Positions 31,868 to 43,082 of a stretch of DNA of 64,000 nt are shown one piece after another. A program made the translations under genes and the position numbers. Location of the stretch: the NCBI RefSeq assembly GCF_027579695.1, contig NC_083592.1:35842714-35906713 (forward strand). Direction: 5' to 3'. Position 1 is the stretch's first letter; the number at the start of each line of letters is the position of its first letter. Origin of the DNA: Neoarius graeffei (lineage: Eukaryota; Chordata; Actinopteri; Siluriformes; Ariidae). A model generated the notes under the pieces. That model saw nothing but the letters and a program-made list of their open reading frames with translations. It was not told where the DNA came from and made no database searches.

Positions 31868-32357
31868 CCACCCTCTGTCTGGTTTGAAGTGGTTCTGTAG
31901 GACATTGAGCTTTACAGAGTCCGGTGCACATTTTAAGGCATCTGGTTGAAGTTTACCTATGTCTGATAAATCTGATGTCAGTGATAGCGGGCTGACTCGT
32001 GGCTCATTAGTAAAGCTATCTGATGGCTCATTTGTCAGCAAGGTGGAGCAACCATCTACTTCTGATCGTAAGGGACATGGGGAGATGTAGGTGTTCTTAT
32101 ATGAAATTCACTGGATGTATGGCTAGTTTCAAACTCAGAGGTAGATGAAGGCAATTCCCTCAAAGGAACTGAGCTAGCATCCAGCTGCAGCGTACTGCTG
32201 CTAGGTTGCGGAGGAGTGGAAGCTGCCGGCCCGGTGCCGTGTTACTAGCTGATACTGGAGAGGACTGGCAAGCAGATGACACCCCTGGATCACTGCTTTT
32301 GGACTTTTTCGTAAAAGTCTGAAACAAGCTCGTTTGTTTCAGGGTTCGTTTACTCAT
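31868..32357 (-). pseudogene. hAT-type transposase N-terminus (outer element)
   Basis: ATG at 32357 starts MSKRTLKQTSLFQTFTKKSK, a basic N-terminus of the form seen in TTF-finger/ZMYM-like hAT proteins. After a frame change near 32160-32050 the reading NEPSDSFTNEPRVSPLSLT ... NVLQNHFKPDRGW follows, up to the inner hAT insertion, and it resumes beyond it as APSTLIFGKLRKIPEEFFSE. The rest of the transposase is missing. Assignment to hAT is from pattern memory. Confidence 0.5.
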
Positions 32358-32543
32358 TTTTGACTCGCTTCTCAATAAATTCTCGCACAAGCTCTGACTA
32401 CTGACGATTGTCTGTCTCCGTTTCTCAAAACTGGAGAGAACCTCAGTGGTGCAAGAAAAGTATATCTGCATTGACCAATGAGCTTTCTTGGTCACGCACA
32501 CCCCGCCCACTCCTGAAGCACACAAATGCGCCGGCACACACAC

Positions 32544-32546
<3 letters not shown>

Positions 32547-32583
<37 letters not shown>
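32547..32583 (+). repeat. (TC)n microsatellite
   Basis: An uninterrupted CT run. The Arg-Glu and Leu-Ser frames over it are artefacts. Confidence 0.95.
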
Positions 32584-32584
<1 letters not shown>

Positions 32585-32754
32585 AAATTATGTTGCATTG
32601 CCAAAGCATTCAGGTAACAATTATAATTAAAAAAAATATATCTCTCTCCCCAAGGTACGCCTAGTGCGTACGGCCATATTAGAGTCCCGGCCAGTAATGG
32701 AATACAGGCCAATATTAGAGGATTTACTGTATTCCCTCTTTTCTTCATGGGTGT

Positions 32755-33110
32755 TGGTGCCAGATGGACTGGTTTGAGTATTTCAGAAACTGCTGATCTC
32801 CTGGGGTTTTCACACACAACAGTCTCTAGAGTTTACACAGAATGGTGCGAAAAAGAAAAAAAACTGAGTGAGCGACAGTTCTCTGGGTGGAAATGTTTTG
32901 TTGATAAGAGAGGTCAGAGGAAAATGGCCAGATTGGTTCAAGCGGCCAGGAAGGAAATAGCAACTCATAACAACTCTTTACAACAGAAAAGCATCTCAGC
33001 ATGCAACAGCAGAAGACCACATTGGGTTCCACTCCTGGCAGCCAAGAACAGGAATCTTAGACTCAAGAACAAGTTCCTATTAAATTGGTTAGTGAGTGTA
33101 TATTATTTTA
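32755..33110 (+). pseudogene. Tc1-like transposase N-terminal remnant (third family)
   Basis: The open frame gives WTGLSISETADLLGFSHTTV, SRVYTEWCEKEKK, GQRKMARLVQAARKEIATHN and RPHWVPLLAAKNRNLRL. These are the two helix-turn-helix subdomains of a Tc1-like transposase. A deletion between ISACN and SRRPH removes part of the second subdomain, and nothing of the DDE catalytic domain remains before the right TIR. It is non-functional. Confidence 0.85.
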
Positions 33111-33271
33111 TGCTTCAAACTTTGTGGCAACATTATGGGGAAGGCCCATATATGGTTGATCGTCTGGTGTCCACATACTTTTGGTCATATAGTGTATATG
33201 CAGGAGGGGAAAGTACAGAATAAAATATTATTTGGAAGGGCCAAATGAAAATGTAAATTTTTCTTTATATA

Positions 33272-35175
33272 CAGTCAGGTCCAAAAGTATTTGGACAATG
33301 AGGTTCAGCTTGGGGCGGCACAGTGGTGTAGTGGTTAGCACTGTCGCCTCACAGCAAGAAGGTCCGGGTTCGAGCCCCATGGCCGGCGAGGGCCTTTCTG
33401 TGTGGAGTTTGCATGTTCTCCCCGTGTCCGCGTGGGTTTCCTCCGGGTGCTCCGGTTTCCCCCACAGTCCAAAGACATGCAGGTTAGGTTAACTGGTGAC
33501 TCTAAATTGACCGTAGGTGTGTGAATGGTTGTTTGTGTCTATGTGTCAGCCCTGTGATGACCTGGCGACTTGTCCAGGGTGTACCCCGCCTTTCGCCCGT
33601 AGTCAGCTGGGATAGGCTCCAGCTTGCCTGCGACCCTGTAGAAGGATAAAGCGGCTAGAGATAATGAGATGAGATGAGATGAGATGAGATGAGATGAGAT
33701 GAGATGAGATGAGATGAGATGAGGTTCAGCTTGCAGAGTCATTTGCCCAGCCTCAAATGTAAGACAAACTAACATAATTATAAATTAAAGGACTATTGTT
33801 AATACTTGGATACAAATCCTTTGCAGTCAATGTCTGTCTGAAGTCTTGAACCCACAGACATCATCAAATGCTGAGTTTCCTCCCTTGAGATACTTGGCCA
33901 GGCCTTTCCTGCAGCCGCTTTCAGTTACTGCTTGTCTTTCTGCCTTCAGTTTTGTTTTCAGTAACTGAAACCATTGAGTTGAGGTCAGGTGACTGACTCA
34001 GCCATTTAAGAACAGTCCATTTCTTTCTCTTAAGCTCTTGGGCTGCTGTCACTATGTTTTGGATCGTAATCTATCATACTCTGAAGCACCGACTTATCAA
34101 TCTTGTCGTATTTGACTGAATCTGAGCAGAAAGTATAGCTCTATACACATCATAATTCATCTGACTACTTCTATCAGTAATCACATCATCAATAAACACC
34201 AGTGATGCAGTCCTATTGGCAGCCATACATGCCCATGCTATAGTGTTGCCTCCACCATGTTTGACAGATGATGAGGTATGCTTTGGGTCATGAGTCCTAC
34301 TTTTACTCCTCCATACTCTTCTCTTCCCTCATTCTTTTCATTCATTTCAACCGTCCAAAGAATCTTGTTCCAGAACCAGACTGGCTTTTCTTTTTTGTTG
34401 TTTTAAAGATGTTTTCTGTCGAAGTCTAACCTGGCCTTTCTGTTCTTGAGTTTTACCAGTGGTTTGCGTCTTGAGGTAAACCATCTGTATTTACATTCAT
34501 GAGAGCATCTCTTGATTGTAGACTTTGACAATGATCCACGAACTTCCTAGAGAGTGTTCTTGACATGGCAAGATGTTGTGAAGGGGTTTTTCTTTACCAA
34601 GGAAAGAATTATACTATCATCCACTTTAGTTGTCTTCTGTGGTCTTCCAGGCCTTTTGGTGTGCTGAACTTACCAGTGCATTCCTTCTTTTTTTCGGAAC
34701 GTACCAAATTGTCGATTTGCCCACTCCTAAAGTTTATACTGCTTCTCTGATAGATCTGTTTAGGGTTTTTTTTTTTCAGCTGAATGATAACCTCCGTTAC
34801 TTGTATAGACACCTCTTTGGATCACATATTGCGAGCTCCAGTGAGCAGCTACCCAAAAAAATTCAACACTTGGAATCAACTCCAGACCTTTAATATCCTT
34901 AACTTGTCATGGAATTACAAGGAACCAGGCCACAGCTGGCCATGAAACTGCTTATCAGTCAGTTGTACTTCAGAGTCTTTGCAAATGGAGGGCTTGTAAA
35001 AAAAAAAAAGGTTGTAATTCCTAAATGGTTAATGCAATATTTTTTAAACCCCTTGAATTTGCTGAAATCTGAATGTCTATGCTTTCAGCTACAATCACAC
35101 TACAGTACAATCACATCTTGATTGCTTAATTTCGTATCCATTGTGTTGGTGTCCAAATACTTATGGACCCAACTG
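33272..35175 (-). mobile_element. Fourth-family Tc1/mariner-like transposon with a SINE inside
   Basis: The TIRs are CAGTCAGGTCCAAAAGTATT at the left and AATACTTATGGACCCAACTG at the right, flanked by TA (33270-33271 and 35176-35177). The minus strand between about 34020 and 34620 has scraps of a transposase (FWNKILWTVEMNEKN, then a region translating near HGGGNTIAWAC) too broken to call as a gene. A SINE lies at its left end. Confidence 0.85.
33313..33718 (+). mobile_element. tRNA-derived SINE with (GAGAT)n tail, 15-bp target duplication
   Basis: ATGAGGTTCAGCTTG occurs at 33298-33312 and at 33719-33733. The tail is a clean (GATGA)n array of about 60 bp. The head has GTAGTGGTTAGCACTG and GGTTCGAGCCCC. 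Confidence 0.96.
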
Positions 35176-35184
35176 TATAGAAGG

Positions 35185-37359
35185 GTCATTCCATGCCAAA
35201 TCAACAAATATCTGACAAATTTATGCTCGACCATCTCAGATTTCAATGAAATTTGGAGGGCTCAGAGATACTATTAAAAGAAGTTAATCCCCAAAATTTG
35301 AGCTTCCTATCTCTAACGGTTTCAGAGATACAGGCATTTTAATTTTTCAATTTTTTTGCATTTTGCTCAAAACATACATATTTCAAAGTGTAATATAATC
35401 TTTATTATGCAAGATAGAAACCTAAAATTTTGCACAGAGAGACTCAATGTCTTGTACTACAAGCTTCAACTTAGAATTTCAATGGTCATTATATATTAGA
35501 TGGTGATTTTAACAAGGAAATTAAAAAGACAAATTTGCATTTTTAATTCATTCTGGAAGCTTGCCTGTGGCAGTAATGCTTAAACTAAGAATGTTATTCA
35601 AATCTACACAGAAATATCTACCAATTTCAGTTTTACCAAGTCTCCACTATTCCTAGTTTGTCTGTAATAGGGTTTTGAAATTCGCCGATTTCTAAAACAT
35701 GCCATTTTCAGTAGCATGGATTCCAATGTGGGATAGCAGTTAGGAACTTGTAAAAAAATTTTTCAGTAATCTCCTAGACCCATATTTTATATTTCCAAGT
35801 TTTTGTTCTGTGTCTCTCAAGTATTTCTGAGCTACAGGTGTTTAAAAAATCCATTTTTTCCAAATTCGAATTTTTTATATTATTTCCATTTTATTGATGA
35901 TTAAGGACTGATAAATACAACTAAATGATTTGTATAGATAAGGAAACATTTTACTTGTGTTCATGTCACAGAAATATGGTTTTAAAAATATTATCATTTT
36001 GAAATAAGCTAAATAATATATGAACATTTCACATTTTTCAGTAAATATATATAAAAACTAAAGAAGTCAGTCATTTTTCATATAAATCACTTAACTTACA
36101 ATTTCTGTTGTATGTTAGTTTATGGCAGTCAGAATCTTTCTTTAGTCCAATTCCTATAGAACAGGGAGGAAGTTCAGCCATTTCTAGATGTCTAAGAACA
36201 AACTCATTTATACTGATCTCAAATTGAAAGCAACTACAATTAAATTCCCTAGTCAACTATTCAAAATATCCAATCCTTGCAAAGAAACACATTCAGTTAA
36301 TAACATTGGTAAATTTTCTCAGTGCTCTGTATTACAATGTATTTAATATAATCCAAGCAATATAATGTTATCTGAACAAGTATGCAGTTTACAGACTCTA
36401 AAACTATATGAGCCACCTGTTCTGGTATCAAAGGTCACCTATTGTGCTGTGTTGATATTGACAAGGCTGGCTGTTGACTGGTATACAATAGCTGGTCATT
36501 GATTGCTAATGTTACACAGTCTTAGATTAAAATCAATTTACAAATAATTAATACTGAGCATTAATTGAAATTTTATTTAAAATTGAGGAAGAAACATGTC
36601 TCCTAACCTACTTGAGCCTTATTGAAGCATTTATTAACCCTCAAATATCAGTTATATGAAAATATATAAAAAATTTGAATTTGGTGAAAATGGATTTTTT
36701 AAACCCCTGTAGTTTAAAAAGACTTGAGAGACACAGAACAAAAATTTGGAAATATAAAATATGGGTCTTGGGGATTACTGAAAAAAAATTTACAAGTTCC
36801 TAACTGCTATCCCACATTGGATTTCTTGCTACTGAAAATGGCATGTTTTAGAAATCGGCGAATTTCAAAACCCTATTACAGACAAACTAGGAATAGTGGA
36901 GACTTGGTAAAACTGAAATTGGTAGATATTTCTGTGTAGATTTGAATAACATTATTAGTTTAAGCATTACTGCCACAGGCAAGCTTCCAGAATGAGTTAA
37001 AAATGCAAAAAATGCAAATTTGTCTTTTTAATTTTCTTGTTAAAATCACCATCTAATATACAATGACCATTGAAATTCTAAGTTGAAGCTTTTAGTACAA
37101 AGACATTGAATCTCTCTGTGCAAAGTTTTAGGTTTCTATCTTGCATAATAAAGATTATATTGCACTTTGAAATATGTATGTTTTGAGCAAAAAACAAAAA
37201 AATCGAAAAATTTAAATGCCTGTATCTCTGAAACTATTGGTGATAGGAAGCTCATGTTTTGGGGATTAACTACTTTTAATAGTATCTCTGAGCCCTCCAA
37301 ATTTCATTGAAATCTGAGATGGTCGAGCATAACCTCTTGTTGATTTGGCATGGCATGAC
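35185..37359. mobile_element. 2.2-kb fold-back element with inverted arms of about 650-700 bp
   Basis: The left arm (35185 to about 35880) and right arm (about 36660 to 37359) are near-complementary along their whole length. Matching landmarks include GTCATTCCATGCCAAATCAAC / GTTGATTTGGCATGGCATGAC at the tips, CTCCACTATTCCTAGTTTGT / ACAAACTAGGAATAGTGGAG midway and AAAACATGCCATTTTCAGTA / TACTGAAAATGGCATGTTTT further in. The centre (35890-36650) is AT-rich with no coding frame of substance. I see no clear target duplication. It resembles non-autonomous fold-back DNA transposons of fish. Confidence 0.88.
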
Positions 37360-37505
37360 TTTGACCCAGAAATCAAAGTAAGTACTCTAACTCAGCTGTG
37401 CTCTGGTACAGTGTATAGTGATAAAGTATGCATAATGACTTAACTTTCAACTGCAAGAAATTATGTTTTAGCGGAGTATTTAATAAGCATACTGGCTCAG
37501 AACTG

Positions 37506-37762
37506 GTGGCACTGTGGTGTAGTGGTTAGCACTGTCGCCTCACAGGAAGAAGGTCCTGTGTTCGAGTGCAGGGGCTGACGGGGCCTTTCTGTGTGGAGTT
37601 TGCATGTTCTCCCTGTGTCTACATGGGTTTCCTCCAGGTGCTCCGGTTTCCCCCACAGTCCAAAGACATGCAGGTTAGGTTAACTGGTGACTCTAAATTT
37701 CCTGTAGGTGTGAGTGTAAATTGTTTGTCTCTGTGTCAGCCCTGCGATGATCTGGTGACTTA
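37506..37762 (+). mobile_element. SINE, 5' part, split by a Harbinger-like MITE
   Basis: The head (CACTGTGGTGTAGTGGTTAG) through CTGCGATGATCTGGTGACTTA is present. The last 60-odd bases resume at 38480 as GGCTCCAGCTTGCCCATGACC, with a small deletion of the segment between. Confidence 0.88.
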
Positions 37763-38476
37763 GGTGGGGTTTACATTAGACCGTATCAGCGGATCATCAG
37801 ATTAACGTTTTTAAAACGATTAGTGTGCACACAGCAACGCCAATACACGATTCGCGTGCACACAGCAACGCCAATACACGGATACGCTCGGCTCCGCAGG
37901 CATCCTGCGCTCCAAATCACTCCGCCCTGAACAGCGAGTGCCTTCTGGAGGGTGCACACTCCAGCCCTGCGCAGCTCACAGAGCACGCGAGTGGAGCACA
38001 CAAGCAGTGATTTGGGACTGAGCCGCTGTGTGTGTGATCTCAGTGCATGTCGGGCATGCGCGTCACTTACCACTTGCAAGTGGAAGGATGGCAAGCCTAA
38101 AGACAATCATAACTACACAATGGGCAGTATTTGCATCAGTATTTGCAGTATTTTCATACTTTTATACTCTTTAATGAAAGGTGACACAAGGCGGAAGTCC
38201 ACGCCGTTTTTCAGCAGTCGCGTCACATGACCAACGCCAGCGAATCAGGAAGGTGGATGTCACAGTGACGTTGTCCAATGACGACGCCAGCTAGAGCTCA
38301 GCACAGCGTATCCGCGTATTCTCAATGTTTACACAGCACCGGACCAGACACGATCTGGATTGAATACATGGACCCTGGCGGATTCCCGTTTCCCGGCGTT
38401 TCCAGGCATTTTAATGTAAACGGACAGTGCATCCGTGAAGAAAACGAGACAGATACGGTCTAATGTAAACTTGGCC
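37763..38476 (+). mobile_element. PIF/Harbinger-like MITE, copy A
   Basis: The ends are GGTGGGGTTTACATTAGACC and GGTCTAATGTAAACTTGGCC, flanked by TTA at 37760-37762 and 38477-38479. The same family occurs inverted at 61181-61871 with TAA duplications. Three-base TWA duplications fit PIF/Harbinger. The interior is GC-rich (TGCGCAGCTCACAGAGCACG) and non-coding. Confidence 0.8.
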
Positions 38477-38479
38477 TTA

Positions 38480-38537
38480 GGCTCCAGCTTGCCCATGACC
38501 CTGCACAGGGTTACACCTGTTACATGGTCTGATTGAC
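38480..38537 (+). mobile_element. 3' remainder of the SINE beyond MITE copy A
   Basis: GGCTCCAGCTTGCCCATGACC and CTGCACAGGGTTACA continue the SINE body. Confidence 0.75.
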
Positions 38538-38553
38538 AATAAAGTTCACTTTT

Positions 38554-39244
38554 GCCGCTTTTCCACTACAAACGCGGCTGAGTCGGGCTGAGCCGTGCCG
38601 TGCTGAGTCGGGCTGAGCGGGGCTGTTGGAGTTGCATTTCGACTACAACCGCGCTGAACCGTGCTGGCTGGAAGTGGGTGGACACATTGGGTGGAGTTAG
38701 CGAAAGTGGGTGGACGTCACGTGATGTCGTTAAGCAGCGCAAACAGTGACATCAGTGATCTTTTAAGCGGTAGTCTCACGACCCGGATAGTAAACAATAA
38801 ACATGGAGGACATGGAGTCGTTAGTGTTGCTGGTCTTGGTGCTGTGGCTTGTTGTCACCGACAACGCGGACAGATACTGGCAAGAGCGTATAGATGAGGC
38901 GAGGCGCATAAGGCTTCAGAAATTCTCGTAATTCGTAATTCTTCTCCTTCCGGGTTTACGGTGTTTACAGATCCCAGCGCGCTCGCGGGGCGTGTGTGGG
39001 CATGTGAGGACACTCCTCCTCACCAATCAGTGCACAGGGGAGTGTCTGCTCACGCCCCGAACCTCACTCGGCACGGCTTGGCTCGCTTCAGCCCCACTCC
39101 AAAACGGTGCGAGTTTTAGGGGCTAAGCAGGGCTGAAACGAGCTGAGTCGTGCTGGTTTTTGGTAGTCGAAACGCGAGCCGTGTCGGGCTGAAGTGAGCT
39201 GAAGCGAGCTGAAGTGAGCTGAAAAAGGGTAGTGGAAAAGGGCC
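38554..39244. mobile_element. Palindromic MITE with CTTTTCCACTAC termini
   Basis: CCGCTTTTCCACTACAAACG at the left is mirrored by GGTAGTGGAAAAGGGCC at the right. Internal repeats of GCTGAGTCGGGCTGAG and CTGAAGTGAGCTGAAGCGAG lie near the two ends. It shares the CCCTTTTCCAC end style with the element at 19519. It is non-coding. Confidence 0.78.
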
Positions 39245-40941
39245 ATTTGACTATGGATGGTTCAGAATTTGCATGCTTGTTGTAGACTAAATTAATCACT
39301 CCATCTTCTGGTCAAAATGTATCACTACTTTTGTGCATTATAACACTGATCTCACCTGCTGTTTTCCACAACTATTGTATCTTAGAATAATCTTTATAGT
39401 ATATTACATTATATTATAATTTATATAATTATTTCTGCTTCAAACAATAATGTTATGACACATGAAGATCACACTAGGATGAAATAAAGTTTGTCTCTTT
39501 CGTGACACACTGCAAGTACAAAAAGTAATTTTCCTTGCAAAACCTTTGTTTTTTTTTTCACACACAACCCAGACATTCACATTATACAATAAAAATGTTA
39601 TACTTTAAATATAAAAAGATATGTGCACTTTTGGATAAAACACAACTGACAAAACAACAAAAATGCATTTAACAAAAAAAAAAACAATGCTTGGGATGAA
39701 CAAATAGATTACAATTATTGTTGAGATGTGTTGAGACATTCCACATAGAAAAGTTTGACTGATAGATTCTGGTCTTTTTGGCACATTGCAACACCCCAAA
39801 TGTCGTATTACTTTCTAGTCTCTGTGTTTAAATAGAAAATATCCTTAACAATCACAAGTGACACCACATGAATTTGCTGGGCTCTAAAATAAATGCATGC
39901 AGGTCTTATTACATCTCCAGTGTGTTATATATTAGCTACAACCACAAGAAGATTAGGAGCAGCTTGGAAAATAAATGACCTGCACGCTGTTAAAAAGCAT
40001 GTGGTTCAAGTCTTGTTGAGCAATTCACAAAGTACATTCTCTTAAAAGTAGTTTGACATTTTACCAAAGACACACATGAAAGCTGAAGTGAGGGATGAAA
40101 ATTAAAGAATTGTAGACTTGAAGGACTAAATGAGACATATCTGCTGGAAATATAAGAAGACCAAATGGCTTACATAATATTATTTCAAAGTTCTTTTTTT
40201 CTCTCTCTTGCTATTTAATCTCAGCACCTAATTGTTCTTTGGGTGAGATTATTATAATGAATTCCTTCTGGATCAATTATCAAAGCTCACTCCAACTTTT
40301 CCTGTAGTTTCTCGACTATTATGCACAAAATAGATTGTCTTTGTCGCGTTTCCTCCTTCAGTCTTTTGGATGTGTCTCATCTCCCATATGCTGTGCTTTT
40401 TGTAGCTCTTGTTCTTCATAATTTGTAGAATCCTAGGTAGAAATAACTTTGACATACAGCATCCATATGAAAACATCCAATAAAAAAACAAAAGATATGT
40501 GCTGGAATGTTTTCTGGCTCAAAGTCCTTTACATGGTGCTGACTTTCTACAATTTCCTGGAGTTTGTTGTGTTGCAAAGTTACATTAGTATATACTGCAC
40601 AAAGAAGGCATTTTGCGATCTGAAGAAAAAGACAAAAACAGATTCACTTACATACAAATTGACTAGCAAAGGTCAGTCAGTCATCCAGCAGAAACAGCAA
40701 CAGTCCTTTTTTTTTCAGTGGCCAACTGAAAATACTTGAGAAAGCTCTTCCTTTAGTCCTAAAATACTGAACAGGCACTGTGTTGATTCCAGTATCTAGA
40801 ACTCAAGATTCTTGTCTTTTTCCACTTTTGTCCATTTCCTATTTCCACACATGTATCTACATTTAAGTCAAATGTCCTTTGAATGTTGTTAAAAAAGAAA
40901 TCACAGTCACTGAGACTATAATATCATCGTACACAGGCCTA
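39245..40941 (-). other. Probable vcan 3' UTR and downstream sequence
   Basis: This lies downstream of the vcan stop on the minus strand. It is free of recognised repeats, which fits a UTR. No AATAAA is seen on this strand within the first kilobase; the variant ATTAAA occurs at 40219-40214. The transcript end is undetermined. Confidence 0.4.
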
Positions 40942-41084
40942 TTATTTGGTACTGTTGTCCTTGAAGGCATGGTGATGGCGTTTCTTGGGGAAACTGGCAG
41001 GCTCCTCTGCAGACCTTTTCCGATGACTGCCATAAATTCTGATGGGTTGATACCTCCAGCTGTATCTTTTCTGAAAGTTGGAGG
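40942..41084 (-). CDS. vcan: vcan terminal coding exon: basic C-terminal tail
   Basis: Acceptor ttcttttccag precedes the frame PSNFQKRYSWRYQPIRIYGS, then HRKRSAEEPASFPKKRHHHA and a short end before TAA (40944-40942). The exon starts in phase 1, matching the sushi exon upstream (ACTC|gt). Lectican tails after the sushi domain are short, basic and poorly conserved, as here. The frame is fixed by splice phase: the alternative frame reading PPTFRKDTAG does not fit. Confidence 0.88.
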
Positions 41085-41176
41085 CTGGAAAAGAAATTAG
41101 GAAACATTTTAGAATACACTTCTATTAAAAAAAAAACAGGTTAGTCAGATCACTACTGACATCATTGTGTGGAACT

Positions 41177-41545
41177 CTAAAGCCAAGCCAAGAAGCTTTT
41201 ATTTGTCACATGTGCACTCAAGCACAGTGAAATTTAACCTCTACATTTAACCCATCTGAAGCAGTGAACACAAGTGAGCAATAAGCACACACAGAGCAGT
41301 AGGCAGCTATGCTACAGCACCCAGGGAGCAGTTATGGGTTAGGTGCCCTTATTTAAGGGCATTTCAGCCCAACCTCAGGCCATGGCTGCCCCATGTTAAC
41401 CTAACCGCATGTTTTTGAACTGTGGAGGAAACCCACACAGACACGGGGAGAACATGCAAACTTCACACAGAAAGGCCCCCGTCAGCCACTGGGCTCGAAC
41501 CCAGAACCTTCTTGCAATGCTAACCACTACACCACCTTGCCGCCT
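41177..41545 (-). repeat. Composite repeat ending in a SINE head
   Basis: AGCTTTTATTTGTCACATGTG and GTGAAATTTAACCTCTACATTT are a widespread fish repeat motif. The right part (41430-41545) is the SINE 5' region (CATGCAAACTTCACACAGAA to CACTACACCACCTTGCCGCC). The fusion may be a separate SINE family sharing the tRNA head or a chance junction. Confidence 0.6.
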
Positions 41546-42196
41546 ACTGAAACTTTTTTTTTATTTTCTCCACAATTCAATTGTGTGTTTTTAGAACTAT
41601 TATTAATCAGTTGCCTTACTATTAAGTTTAGCACAAAATGTGATGAGCAGGAAAACATCATTCAAAAATTCAAATGTTAATAATGCTACTAATAAAATAA
41701 GAATAAGGTCATATTGATTATTCACAATAGATCATGCTAATTAGCCCCCTCTGGAGTCCATTCAAAACAGCAGATTTTAGCTCGCAAGTGACACAGCAGA
41801 AAAGCCTTCACCCTATTATTGTGATATTGCAAGTTTGAATCCTGAAAATGTCACAGCTATAAACTGGCCATACTGTCTGGGTTAGAGGGATGGCATACTC
41901 TGTCTCTCTCATCAGACTGACACTACCAGTTGTGAGCATCTATGTATGTGAAAGAGGGTGTGTGTTACACTGCTCTCTGACACAGCATAAACAGCAGCTT
42001 GAAAAGATGCAGTTTCCTGGCTTCATGTGTTTCTCAGAAAGCACATGTTAGCCTTTAACCTCTCTGGGCTGTCTTTGGGGAGAACTGTCATGTGATACGG
42101 AAGATGTGGATGATGTGTGGGAATTGGCAGGTGGCAAGAGAAGCAATAGGAATAATCCAAAAAGCCATCACTTTTTATTTTATGGATTATCTATAT

Positions 42197-42552
42197 ATCC
42201 ATCCATCCATTATTCATAACTGCTTATCCTGTTCAGGGTCGCGGGCGAGCTTGAGCCTGTCCCAGCTGACTATGGGCGAGAGGCGGGGTACACCCTGGAC
42301 AAGTCGCCAGATCATCGCAGGGCTGACACACAGACACAAACAACCATTCACACACCTTCACATTCACACCTACGGTCAATTTAGAGCCACCAATTAGCCT
42401 AACCTGCATGTCTTTGGACTGTGAGGGAAACCGGAGCACCTGGAGGAAACCCACACGGACACGGGGAGAACATGCAAACTCCACACAGAAAGGCCCTCGC
42501 CAGCCACTGGTCTCGAACCCAGAACCTTCTTGCTGTGAGGCAACAGTGCTGG
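42197..42552 (-). mobile_element. tRNA-derived SINE (GGATG-tail subfamily), head truncated
   Basis: It starts at a (CATC)n tail and reads to GAGGCAACAGTGCT, lacking the last 25 bases of the head, where the next SINE begins. Confidence 0.88.
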
Positions 42553-42930
42553 CTCATCTCATCTCATCATCTCTAGCCGCTTTATCCTGTTCTACAGGGT
42601 CGCAGGCAAGCTGGAGCCTATCCCAGCTGACTACGGGCGAGAGGCGGGGTACACCCTGGACAAGTCGCCAGGTCATCACAGGGCTGACACATAGACACAG
42701 ACAACCATTCACACTCACATTCACACCTACGGTCAATTTAGAGTCACCAGTTAACCTAACCTGCATGTCTTTGGACTGTGGGGGAAACCGGACCACCCGG
42801 AGGAAACCCACGCAGACACGGGGAGAACATGCAAACTCTGCACAGAAAGGCCCTCGCCGGCCACAGGGCTCGAACCCGGACCTTCTTGCTGTGAGGCGAC
42901 AGCGCTAACCACTACACCACCGTGCCGCCC
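42553..42930 (-). mobile_element. tRNA-derived SINE (GAGAT-tail subfamily), abutting the previous copy
   Basis: A complete copy, from CTCATCTCATCTCATC to CACTACACCACCGTGCCGCC. It appears to have inserted into, or recombined with, the head of the neighbouring older SINE. Confidence 0.9.
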
Positions 42931-43082
42931 ATCATCAAAATGTATTATCTTCAATATGTTGTACTTTGTATAACTCTTCTTCTTTTTGGCCCAAAGAGAA
43001 TCATTGTCACCCATGTTAATATTTTTGTTGTTGTTGTTGTTGTTATTCCTTTTTTAAAGGCTTAATACACAAGAACACTTAC

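Larger units (their letters stand above)
30044..32668 (-). mobile_element. Outer hAT-like element, decayed
   Basis: CAGGGGCGCC at 30044 and the inverted GTACGCACTAG / CTAGTGCGTAC pair (about 30063 and 32658) suggest its ends. On the minus strand, a transposase N-terminus lies at 32357-31868 and continues beyond the inner hAT insertion at 30411-30285 (TLIFGKLRKIPEEFFSESLY). The boundaries are approximate. Confidence 0.4.
29823..32726. mobile_element. TIR-bounded insertion within the third Tc1-like element
   Basis: AAATCCTCTAATATAGGCC at the left and GGCCAATATTAGAGGATTT at the right are inverted repeats. They lie between the left arm and the transposase remnant of the surrounding Tc1-like element. 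I cannot assign the superfamily. It appears to carry the hAT pieces below as secondary cargo or later insertions. Confidence 0.55.
29741..33194. mobile_element. Third-family Tc1-like transposon, swollen by nested insertions
   Basis: The ends read CACTTACATTTTATTGCC then AAAAGTATGTGGACAC at the left, and GTGTCCACATACTTTTGG then TCATATAGTG at the right, followed by TA (33195). Only the N-terminal part of a transposase is left (32755-33110). The interior (about 29823-32726) is a foreign TIR-bounded insertion that itself holds hAT elements and a SINE. Confidence 0.75.
41085..43082 (-). other. vcan last intron, carrying SINE-type repeats
   Basis: It contains a composite repeat (41177-41545) and two SINEs (42197-42930). 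The stretch 41546-42190 holds nothing I recognise. Confidence 0.75.

Noticed and set aside
32747..33223. A host helix-turn-helix gene at the right of the nested block
   Set aside because: The residues match a Tc1-like transposase N-terminus and end in its TIR.
41050..41084. Alternative reading of the vcan last exon as PPTFRKDTAG
   Set aside because: The phase of the sushi-exon donor requires the frame PSNFQKRYSWRY, which also gives a basic tail and a nearby stop.
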